From CAYLZW01 sp964388085 (GTDB taxonomy: Bacteria; Myxococcota; UBA727; CAYLZW01), in NCBI GenBank assembly GCA_964388085.1, contig CAYLZW010000163.1, forward strand, positions 1 through 12,884: a stretch of DNA of 12,884 nt, in the 5' to 3' direction. The position numbers and the translations under genes are program-made. Below the pieces are notes generated by a model. That model was not told the DNA's origin, searched no databases, and was given only the letters and a program-made list of their open reading frames with translations. Shown here in pieces: positions 1 through 5,877 of the stretch (its first letter is position 1; every line of letters starts with the position of its first letter).

Positions 1-56
1 ATCGGGTCCGAGGAAGCCGCCACCTCAAGTTTCAACATGGAACGGGACAGGGCCGG

Positions 57-255
57 CGTGGTTTGTGAGCATCTTACCCCCGTGACCACTCGCATTGATG
101 GCGCCTGGCTTGGTCTTTCGCCCGCTGGCTGCGTTGCGTGCTCGGCACGACCAAGAGGTCGCGCCTCCGCTGCGCCTTGCCAGCGAACGAAATCCACGGC
201 GCCGGGACACCATCACCGCAAGCGGTCACGGGGGTAGCGTCGCAAGCGAACCACG
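57..255. repeat. ~200-bp imperfect palindrome (two diverged inverted copies of a ~95-bp sequence)
   Basis: The two halves pair along most of their length. Paired blocks are 57-63 with 249-255 (7/7), 75-87 with 224-236 (13/13, TACCCCCGTGACC against its complement), 88-101 with 210-223 (10/14), 116-129 with 179-192 (12/14), and a central hairpin 148-152/157-161 (CGACC, loop AAGA, GGTCG). Block centres agree to within about 2 nt; only a GGCGCC pair (100-105/198-203) needs a 6-nt gap. Several mismatches in the inner blocks are C/A on the + strand, which would be G-U wobbles in RNA from the - strand, while the outermost block shows the opposite pattern. It ends about 40 nt before the RusA-like domain begins. 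It could be a degenerate miniature element, a cruciform-forming site or a structured RNA; I recognise no named family. Confidence 0.72.
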
Positions 256-298
256 GCCCGCGTGCTACGTTGCGTGGAGGCATGACGACGAGGGCGAC

Positions 299-739
299 TT
301 GCTCGACCTGCTGATCTTCGACGTGGAAGGGCACCTGCCGCCCAAGAAAGACGGCGCCACGTCGATGTGGAACAAGCGCGCCGAGCTCCCTCGTATCGTC
401 GCGCTTCGTCAGGCCGCGGCAGCCGCGATGGGGGAGCGCCCGCCGTTCGACGGAGCGACGGCCCTGTCCCTCGTGGTGCACATCGCGAGCAACACGCGAG
501 CGACGGGTGACCTCGACAACTTCGTGACCGGCGTCTGCGATGCGCTGCAGTGCTGTGCCCCTCGGGCGGCGCTCGCCGCGGAGTGGGAGGCGCCTGAGGT
601 GGCGGAGATTCATCCCCGTCACGTCGTCGCGCTTGTGGATGACGTCCACATCGTCGAGATCAACGCGCGGAAGGTCGTGACACCGTCGCTGAAGGCTCCC
701 CGGTATCGGGTGGAGCTTCGGAGGCTTGGGCAGGACTAG
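299..739 (+). CDS. RusA-like Holliday junction resolvase family protein
   Basis: RusA-family enzymes are small dimeric, metal-dependent endonucleases that cut Holliday junctions, mostly carried by prophages. The 146-residue product opens with a strand-plus-turn resembling the family N-terminus (LIFDVEGHLPPKK, 5-17). It carries the family hallmark DLDN (71-74) followed by a helix (VCDAL, 79-83) and a later acidic pair (D114, D115) in VDDVHIVEINARK. In E. coli RusA the two DLDN aspartates, a lysine four residues after the second, and an aspartate of the DD pair form the active site; here the lysine position is Thr77. The segment between the DAL helix and the DD pair is ~30 residues, longer than the usual 10-15. 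Start: the frame is open from TTG at 95, but 95-255 lies in the palindrome and has poorer codon bias, and there is no in-frame ATG, GTG or TTG between 131 and 299. TTG 299, with GAGGG at 290-294, gives a RusA-length protein. ATG 98 is the alternative. Family call fairly sure; activity uncertain. Confidence 0.72.
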   Translation: MLDLLIFDVEGHLPPKKDGATSMWNKRAELPRIVALRQAAAAAMGERPPFDGATALSLVVHIASNTRATGDLDNFVTGVCDALQCCAPRAALAAEWEAPEVAEIHPRHVVALVDDVHIVEINARKVVTPSLKAPRYRVELRRLGQD

Positions 740-971
740 CCCGGACATCGATCCAGCGGAGCAGCTCGACGCGACGGACGAGGATGCGACGACCCACTTT
801 GCGGACGCCCGGAAGCTGGCCTCGTTGCACCATCGTGTAGACGGCGGTCCTCGGCGTGCGGAGTAGCTCCGCGACCTCACCTGGCGTGAGGTACGCCGCC
901 GGCGTCATAGCGCTTCCGTTCTGCGGCGCGGGGGTCCTCGTCTTCTTCGGCGTCGCTCCCCGAGTCGGCAT
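660..971 (-). CDS. Excisionase/MerR-like helix-turn-helix DNA-binding protein
   Basis: A 103-residue protein with a compact winged-helix domain of the excisionase (HTH_17) type at about 27-75: YLTPGEVAELLRTP (27-40) is the first part of the HTH, TAVYTMVQRGQLPGVRKVG (42-60) is the recognition helix and turn, and RRILVRRVELLRWI (61-74) is the wing and last helix. Such proteins bind DNA to bend it for excision of an integrated element or act as small regulators. The N-terminal 25 residues and the Pro/Ala-rich tail (79-103) look unstructured. The ATG at 971 has AGGAG seven bases upstream; M22 is a weaker alternative. The tail is encoded antisense to the end of the RusA-like gene (80-nt convergent overlap). 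With the resolvase and the palindrome it suggests a prophage or integrative-element remnant, but no integrase is visible here. Confidence 0.85.
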   Translation of the reverse strand: MPTRGATPKKTRTPAPQNGSAMTPAAYLTPGEVAELLRTPRTAVYTMVQRGQLPGVRKVGRRILVRRVELLRWIDVRASPAQASEAPPDTGEPSATVSRPSAR

Positions 972-1114
972 GAGGGTCTCCTGTGCGCGCTCGGCGGCGA
1001 GCGTGCGTGGGGCGGTTCACGGTGATGGGCGGCCGGCAAGCTCGGCCTCTACATGGTATCGAAGAGGCGATCAGGCCCGACGAAGCCTCGTCCTGACGAC
1101 GGCTCCACGACGCT

Positions 1115-1363
1115 CTACGACGATGAGGGCGGCTGCAGATACATCTCCATCCGCTCGAGCTCATCCAGCATTTCCCTGCGCTCGGACTGCCGCCGCCTCC
1201 CCCAGTTCTCCCCGAAGAGGGCCGACCTGGGCCGAACAGCTCTCCCCGCGCGCGGCCTTGAACGCCGCTTCGTCCGGAGCGAGTCGTCCGAGTCGCCGCC
1301 GCTGACCGGGCGGCGAGCGATCGGGACGTCCTTCCAGTGTGGCTCCAGCGCGTGAGCCGTCAC
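1115..1363 (-). CDS. Weak small ORF downstream of the DUF3592-like gene
   Basis: An 82-residue frame starting at GTG 1363, one codon after the TGA of the upstream gene and in the same frame, so it could be a coupled small gene, a decayed C-terminal extension, or chance. I recognise no family. The middle is Arg/Ser-rich and looks disordered; the end (SERREMLDELERMEMYL) would make an amphipathic helix. Third-position GC is good at both ends but weaker in the middle, and there is no clear ribosome-binding site. The remainder of this inter-gene stretch (972-1114) shows no believable gene; it must hold the promoter of the helix-turn-helix gene, but I see no convincing -35/-10 pair. Confidence 0.28.
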   Translation of the reverse strand: MTAHALEPHWKDVPIARRPVSGGDSDDSLRTKRRSRPRAGRAVRPRSALFGENWGRRRQSERREMLDELERMEMYLQPPSSS

Positions 1364-1366
1364 CGC

Positions 1367-2734
1367 TCAGGAAAGACGACGCATGTGCAGGAACCAGATG
1401 GCGGCGCCGAGGAGCTTCAACCCGAGACAGAGCCAGAGCGTCGCTGCGAGCACCGCCAACACGAGCCCCGAGAGCGGCAGCGGGCGGAACAACACCGCGC
1501 CATACGGATCGGCGGGATCGACCCACGCCGGCCAGGAGGCGCCGGCCTCGGCATATTCGCGCAGGCGGTCGCGCATGGCGTAGGCGTCGTCCCGGTCGTC
1601 CATCAGGCTCTCACTGGCGGTGCAGTGATCGCCTGGATAGCGCAGCCCATCGATGGCGTACGTATAGCGGCAGCTCAGCCTGTACTCGGTGACCGTGCCG
1701 TGCTCCGAGCTCTGGTAGCTCTCGCTCGTGATCTCCGCGCTCTGAATGGTGGCGTCAATGTGCTGCCAATCGAGCGTACCGACCATGTCCCGTGAGGTCC
1801 AGGTCGCGAGACCCGCGGCGACGAGCGCGGCGGCGGTGAGCTTGAGCAGTCCTCTCCGCGACGGCGCCGCCGGACGCCAATCGTCACCGAGCCCCGCAGG
1901 GACGCCGCGCGGACCGCTCCATTCCTGTCGCTGGACCACGGCGCCGCGCGAGCGCAACAGGCGGAGCACCGCAGGCTGAGAAAGCAGCGGCCGCTCGCAC
2001 GGGTTCGCGGCGAAGAGGAGGTGCCACACCGTGAGCGCCGGCGTGGACAGCGGCCGCGCGCGCAGGACCTCGAACGACTCCTCGACGGTGGCGCGCAGCA
2101 GGCCTTCGAAGGCGCCGGGATCCGCGGGCTCGGCGCGAAGACCTGCTCGCTCGAGGGCCCGTAGCGTCCGGTCGTGCGTCTGCCACAACGTCTCTGCGTC
2201 GACGCCGTGCTGCACCTGCACAATCGCGCTCGACGGCCGAGGTGCGGCCGCGGCGACGCGGTTATCGACGGTGGACACGCGCAGGCCGTTGGCAAACACC
2301 GTCAGCAGCTCGAGGACCTCGTTGTGACGAGGGTGCTCAGGACCAGCGCGCCTCCGAGCGGCCTCCAAGAGCAGCGCCCACGTCGAGCCGGCCTGATGCA
2401 CCAGCGGCAGCGCGTTCATTGGCGTGCCCGGCTCCGGCCGCACATACCGCGGGGGCCCGGCCTCGAAGCCCGCGTCGAGGAGGGCCATGGCTCGCTCCTG
2501 AAGTCGCAGCGCCGCCGGATCGTCGTCGTCGAGCGGCACGAAGGCGACCTTGCGCGCCGAATTGCTACGGCCGAGCAGCCAGAGCGCGCCCGCGACGACG
2601 AGCACAATTCCCACCGCCAGCAGCAACACGAAGCGCAGCGCGCTGTGCGCGAACACGGCGGGAGGAGCGAATGACCACCAGACGAACAGGGCGGCGGCAA
2701 CGGGCAGGATCGAGCGTTCGAGTAGCGCGCGCAT
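1367..2734 (-). CDS. DUF3592-like multi-pass membrane protein
   Basis: The 455-residue protein has two hydrophobic segments at the N-terminus (about 8-28 and 33-54), a long soluble region (60-290) with no motif I recognise, a third hydrophobic segment (297-313), a beta-rich region (322-417) and a last membrane segment (421-447). The 322-417 region matches the DUF3592 pattern: it starts with WQHIDATIQSAEI, alternates strands (EYRLSCRYTYAIDGLRYPGD), and ends just before the membrane with a WVDPADPYGAVLF block, like the family's 'ydP.dP..avL' ending. DUF3592 domains have no known reaction. Cys355 and Cys371 in the domain could form a disulphide if it faces the periplasm. The segment at 292-298 (SRRGLLK) resembles a twin-arginine motif but is internal. 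The ATG at 2734 lacks a good Shine-Dalgarno; it lies 334 nt downstream of the serpin stop, so probably has its own promoter. Confidence 0.83.
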   Translation of the reverse strand: MRALLERSILPVAAALFVWWSFAPPAVFAHSALRFVLLLAVGIVLVVAGALWLLGRSNSARKVAFVPLDDDDPAALRLQERAMALLDAGFEAGPPRYVRPEPGTPMNALPLVHQAGSTWALLLEAARRRAGPEHPRHNEVLELLTVFANGLRVSTVDNRVAAAAPRPSSAIVQVQHGVDAETLWQTHDRTLRALERAGLRAEPADPGAFEGLLRATVEESFEVLRARPLSTPALTVWHLLFAANPCERPLLSQPAVLRLLRSRGAVVQRQEWSGPRGVPAGLGDDWRPAAPSRRGLLKLTAAALVAAGLATWTSRDMVGTLDWQHIDATIQSAEITSESYQSSEHGTVTEYRLSCRYTYAIDGLRYPGDHCTASESLMDDRDDAYAMRDRLREYAEAGASWPAWVDPADPYGAVLFRPLPLSGLVLAVLAATLWLCLGLKLLGAAIWFLHMRRLS

Positions 2735-2870
2735 CTGTCGAGGATAACGTACACGCGACGTCGAGGCGGCCGCGTGTGCGTACCCGAGCTACTTCGCTGC
2801 AAAGGCTGGCGGAACGGGGCCGGGCCCGGGCGGCACCGGGTCCGGCCTCGCGTCGAGTGCGCGGCGGTTC

Positions 2871-3044
2871 CTGGTTGTCGTCGTCGACGCCGTCCGCGTC
2901 CTGGTTGTCGTCGACGCCGTCCGTGTCCTGGTCGTCGTCGGCGCCGTCGTTGTCGTCGTCGCTGTCGGCGTCGTCATCACGGCCGTCGTTGTCGTCATCG
3001 TCGTCGTCGCGGTCGCGGGTGCCGTCGCCGTCGTCGTCGCTGTC
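2871..3044 (-). repeat. Asp-rich coding-like tandem tract, in frame with and after the serpin stop
   Basis: This lies in the 334-nt gap between the serpin stop and the DUF3592-like gene. In the serpin frame on the - strand it would read as an Asp/Gly/Asn tract whose clearest units are DQDTDGVDD and NQDADGVDD, fitting the calcium-loop pattern DxDxDG. On the + strand the units are 21-30 bp, beginning CTGGTTGTCGTC or CTGGTCGTCGTC at 2871, 2901 and 2928. There is no ATG, GTG or TTG in this frame between the serpin stop and the tract, so it has no start of its own; the frame remains open into the next gene. The other two frames give Thr-rich or Arg-rich nonsense. It may be a lost C-terminal extension, a readthrough product, or triplet-repeat DNA that merely looks coding. 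Bases 2735-2870 show nothing I can name. Confidence 0.65.
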
Positions 3045-3062
3045 GACGTGCTCCCGCCTGCC

Positions 3063-3077
3063 CCTCGCTCAGCGAGG
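3063..3077 (-). terminator. Hairpin with the serpin stop codon as its loop
   Basis: On the - strand CCTCGC, then the serpin TGA (3071-3069), then GCGAGG form a perfect 6-bp stem with the stop codon as the three-base loop. No T-run follows, so it is not a textbook intrinsic terminator. It may help end the serpin transcript, affect termination at the stop, or be a by-product of the GC-rich repeats. Confidence 0.35.
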
Positions 3078-4361
3078 ATCGACGACGCGGCCGACGAAGA
3101 GCGGCATGTCCGTCGTGCGGTCGATGATGGCGAAGCTGAAGGGCTCGTCGACGTTCACCTCGATCACGTCCTCGGGCTCGGAGGCCCCGCGCCCGACGAC
3201 GAGGATGGCGGTGGCGGCTGCGGCGGTGGCGCCGTTCTCGTCGACCTCCACCACCGCTTCGTGCACCGCGGCGCCCACGTACAGGCTCTCTGCGCGGTGG
3301 ATGCCGCTCAGGTCGCACGTGTCCGCGTCGAAGGGCGCGACCACCCCGAGGCTGACGAGAGCGTCTTTGAGGTTGAGCTTGGAGCGCACCTCGAACTTCG
3401 GCAGCGTGAGCTGCACGAAGGCGTCGCTCCGCTCGGCGGTGGCGAGGGCGAGGAGCGCGTCGTCGTGGCTGGCGCCCGCGCGCGGGACGGCGATGGCGAG
3501 CACGAGCTCCTCGCCGACGAAGGGGATCTCCACGAGCTGGACGTCTCCCTGCTGCCCGACCCGGCCGGCCACGCCGCCGCTCATGGTGGGGACGTCTACC
3601 GACGCGCCGCTCTCGAGCGTGAAGGGGCGCGGCGCCGTGAAGGTCTCCTCGAAGGGGGAGGCCCACGCGGCGTTCAGGTAGAGCGCGTTGACGAGCGCGA
3701 GGCGCGTGTTCGGCGAGACGCTGTTCGGTCCGAGCAGCTCGGGGATCATGTCGTGCGTCCGCTCGGCCACCCATTCGTTGATGGCCGCGCGAGACTCTTC
3801 GGTGGCGCCATTGAAATCGAGCACGTGCAGGCCGGCGTCGTAGCGCTCGGCGAGGATGTCGAGGAACGCGTCCTCGGGCGTGAAGCCCACGGCGCCGAAG
3901 AGCTGGTTGGCCTGCGTCAGGAGCACGCCGCCGTGCTCGTCGGTGGCGGGTAGGTTGCGGTCACGGAGGGCGAGCTCGATGGCGTTCTGCGCGCGGTGCA
4001 GCTTCTCTTGCGGGAGGAGAGAAAGCCCGTCCTCGAGCTCCGAGAGCGTCTGCCCCTCGGCGCCGGCCGAGAGCATCGAGAACGCCGCGCTGATCGACAG
4101 CGGCGAGAGGCTGGCGTTGCCGTCGAGCTGGGCGAGGAGGTCTCCGGCGAGGGCGTAATGGCCTTGCGCGTGCGCCAAGAGGTCCGCGGCGTCGATGTCG
4201 GGGTTCGCATCGAAGGTGAGCGCCGAGCGAAAGACGTCGCCGGGCGCCGCGGGCTCATGGGGGAGCGCCGGATCCGTCGGACAGCCCAGCAGGCCGACCA
4301 CGGCGAGCGCGCTCGCAGCGACGAGGAGGGGCTGAGGGAGACATGGCAAGGTGCGGGTCAT
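3069..4361 (-). CDS. Lipoprotein serpin (serine protease inhibitor, predicted P1 Arg)
   Basis: Serpins trap serine or cysteine proteases by insertion of a cleaved reactive loop into a beta-sheet. The 430-residue protein has a lipoprotein signal (1-26) with lipobox LLGC, lipidated Cys27, so it should be anchored in the envelope. The serpin fold spans about 60-430. Landmarks are SPLSISAAFSMLSAGA (86-101), the breach/shutter motif NALYLNAAWASPF (225-237), and the C-terminal signature DEPFSFAIIDRTTDMPLFVG (405-424). The hinge ENGATAAAATA (375-385) has the small residues needed for loop insertion, so it should be inhibitory. Counting 17 residues from hinge Glu375 places P1 at Arg391 and P1' at Gly392, predicting a trypsin-like target. 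ATG 4361 is preceded by AGGAG seven bases upstream. It ends at the family's usual C-terminus. It is divergent from the GE-linker lipoprotein across 262 nt. Family certain; target inferred. Confidence 0.95.
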   Translation of the reverse strand: MTRTLPCLPQPLLVAASALAVVGLLGCPTDPALPHEPAAPGDVFRSALTFDANPDIDAADLLAHAQGHYALAGDLLAQLDGNASLSPLSISAAFSMLSAGAEGQTLSELEDGLSLLPQEKLHRAQNAIELALRDRNLPATDEHGGVLLTQANQLFGAVGFTPEDAFLDILAERYDAGLHVLDFNGATEESRAAINEWVAERTHDMIPELLGPNSVSPNTRLALVNALYLNAAWASPFEETFTAPRPFTLESGASVDVPTMSGGVAGRVGQQGDVQLVEIPFVGEELVLAIAVPRAGASHDDALLALATAERSDAFVQLTLPKFEVRSKLNLKDALVSLGVVAPFDADTCDLSGIHRAESLYVGAAVHEAVVEVDENGATAAAATAILVVGRGASEPEDVIEVNVDEPFSFAIIDRTTDMPLFVGRVVDPR

Positions 4362-4587
4362 GGGCTGCTCCTGGGCCGCGTGCGCGGCGGGCGTAGGCGG
4401 TGCACGAGACCCCTAGGCACAGGGCGCGCCAACTCGCGTCCGGCGCAGCGCTCCGCGATCCTGGCGCTGCCGGGGCTCAGATATTCGACGCTGCGGGGTG
4501 CAGATCGGCTGCCGCGCAGCGCCCATCGTCGGGCATCGCTCTGCAATCGCGACCTCGCCGCTCGCGTCCCTCGATCTCGAGCCTGCC

Positions 4588-4617
4588 TTACCCGGGCGGG
4601 CCGACTCCGGGTATCCT
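4588..4617 (+). promoter_or_regulatory. Candidate promoter for the GE-linker lipoprotein
   Basis: TTACCC (4588-4593) and TATCCT (4612-4617) are separated by 18 bp, with the ATG six bases after the second box. No Shine-Dalgarno precedes the ATG, so a transcript beginning at or next to the start codon (leaderless) would fit. The boxes are a loose match only. Confidence 0.2.
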
Positions 4618-4623
4618 CGCTCG

Positions 4624-5775
4624 ATGGTGCGTGTACCCGGCTCGTTACTCGTCGTCCTGATCGCCTCCTCGCTGCTCGGCTGCCCCGCTCCGGTGCAGGA
4701 GCCGGGGCTCGACGCGGGCGCAGCGGGGGAAGGGGAGGGTGAAGGCGAAGGGGAGGGTGAAGGCGAAGGGGAGGGTGAAGGCGAAGGGGAGGGTGAAGGC
4801 GAAGGGGAGGGCGAAGGCGAAGGGGAGGGCGAAGGCGAGCTCGACGCTTGCGGCAACGCGCCGGCGCAGCTCGGACCGCCGACCGCGATCTGGAACTCCC
4901 GCGTCGACGACGCGCCGCTCGACGCGGAGTCCGCGGACGTCATCGAGTACCTGAGCACGAACCACACGCCTGCCGCGCGCTTTCAGATCGACTTCTCGTT
5001 CCACGTGCTCGAGGCCGACACGGCGACCCCGCACCGCGCGTTCACGCCGACCGGCGACTTCTACGAGGGTGAGTGCGACAGCGCGCCGCCGCCCGTCCCC
5101 GCCGGCGGGGCGCTCGAGGGCGAGGAGGGCTACGCGTGCACGACGGACGGTGACTGTCATCTGATCGTCGTCGACCGCGATGAGTGCCGCCTGTTCGAGG
5201 TGTGGCGCGCGAACATCGTCGAGCCGGACTTCTTCGGCGGCTGCCAGGCGGTCTGGAGCCTCGACGAGGTCTATGGCCCCGAGGGCAGGGGGAAGGACTG
5301 CACGAGCGCGGACGCGGCTGGGCTCCCGATCGCGCCGCTGCTCTTCACCGCCGACGAGGTCGCGGCGGGCGAGATCCCACACGCGCTTCGCTTCATTCTG
5401 CCGAACGCGCACATTCGCGGCGGTGACGTCTACGTCGCGCCCGCCACGCACACCACGGGCGCCGCCAGCGGAGGCCCTTCGGCGCCGATCTACGGCGCCC
5501 GGCTCCGGCTGCGCGAAGACTACGACGTGTCGGCGCTGAACCTCGCCGCGCGCGTCGTCGCGACCGCCTTGCAGCGCTACGGCATGGTCCTCGCCGACGG
5601 CGGCAACATCACCTTCACCGCCGAGAGCGATCGCTTCACGACACATTCCTGGGACGAGGTCGGCCTCGGCCCGCACGACCTCAAGTCGATCCCGTGGAGC
5701 GCCTTCGAGGTCGTCGATGGCGGCGAGCGCGTCGACTACACGGGCGACTGCGTGCGTGACGTCGTCACCGAATAG
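4624..5775 (+). CDS. Secreted lipoprotein with (GE)19 linker and conserved uncharacterised C-terminal domain
   Basis: The 383-residue product starts with a lipoprotein signal (1-19) and lipobox LLGC (Cys20), then a Gly-Glu linker of 19 dipeptides (35-72) that would hold the globular part away from the membrane. The globular part (about 85-370) belongs, as far as I recall, to a widespread secreted family of unknown function marked by VDRDECRLFEVW (183-194), TSADAAGLPI (227-236), DEVAAGEIPHALRF (244-257), RYGMVLADGGN (318-328) and FEVVD (361-365); all blocks are present in order. Cysteines at 151, 172, 178, 188, 207, 226 and 376 suggest disulphides. The frame is open from 4498, but ATG 4624 starts the signal peptide directly, so the longer form is rejected. 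It is divergent from the serpin and convergent with the operon at 5878-10251 (102-nt gap). I know no enzymatic activity for the family. Confidence 0.9.
   Translation: MVRVPGSLLVVLIASSLLGCPAPVQEPGLDAGAAGEGEGEGEGEGEGEGEGEGEGEGEGEGEGEGEGEGEGELDACGNAPAQLGPPTAIWNSRVDDAPLDAESADVIEYLSTNHTPAARFQIDFSFHVLEADTATPHRAFTPTGDFYEGECDSAPPPVPAGGALEGEEGYACTTDGDCHLIVVDRDECRLFEVWRANIVEPDFFGGCQAVWSLDEVYGPEGRGKDCTSADAAGLPIAPLLFTADEVAAGEIPHALRFILPNAHIRGGDVYVAPATHTTGAASGGPSAPIYGARLRLREDYDVSALNLAARVVATALQRYGMVLADGGNITFTAESDRFTTHSWDEVGLGPHDLKSIPWSAFEVVDGGERVDYTGDCVRDVVTE
4726..4839 (+). repeat. 18-bp tandem repeat encoding the Gly-Glu linker
   Basis: Five full 18-bp copies of GAAGGCGAAGGGGAGGGY run from 4741 to 4830, with partial copies on both sides. 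The last base is T in the first three copies and C in the last two. The tract encodes 19 GE dipeptides. The unit is a multiple of three, so copy-number change by slippage would alter linker length without breaking the frame. The opposite strand gives long Ser-Pro or Pro-Phe-Ala-Phe frames that are only shadows. Confidence 0.95.
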
Positions 5776-5877
5776 GGAGACGCGCGTGAGGGGCACCTTG
5801 GGGAAGGGTGTCCATCGCGACGGGACGGCAACGCCGGTACCGCTACCAGGGACCGAAGCGGACGCACGTCGCGCCGC

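Noticed and set aside
74..880. Long - strand open frame opposite the RusA-like gene
   Set aside because: No recognisable domain; the + strand frame has the RusA motifs and strong third-position GC, so this is its shadow.
2789..2998. Thr-rich small - strand ORF with its own ATG
   Set aside because: It is the Asp-rich tract in another frame, with no signal peptide or ribosome-binding site; the frame was judged a triplet-repeat artefact.
2242..3681. Long + strand frame with Ser-rich stretches
   Set aside because: It runs antisense to the serpin and DUF3592-like genes; the Ser run is merely the Asp-rich triplet tract read backwards.
4498..4623. N-terminal extension of the GE-linker lipoprotein
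   Set aside because: The extension would bury the lipoprotein signal; ATG 4624 begins the signal directly.
4645..5796. - strand frame with repeated Pro-Phe-Ala-Phe
   Set aside because: It is the antisense reading of the GE repeat and of the lipoprotein gene.
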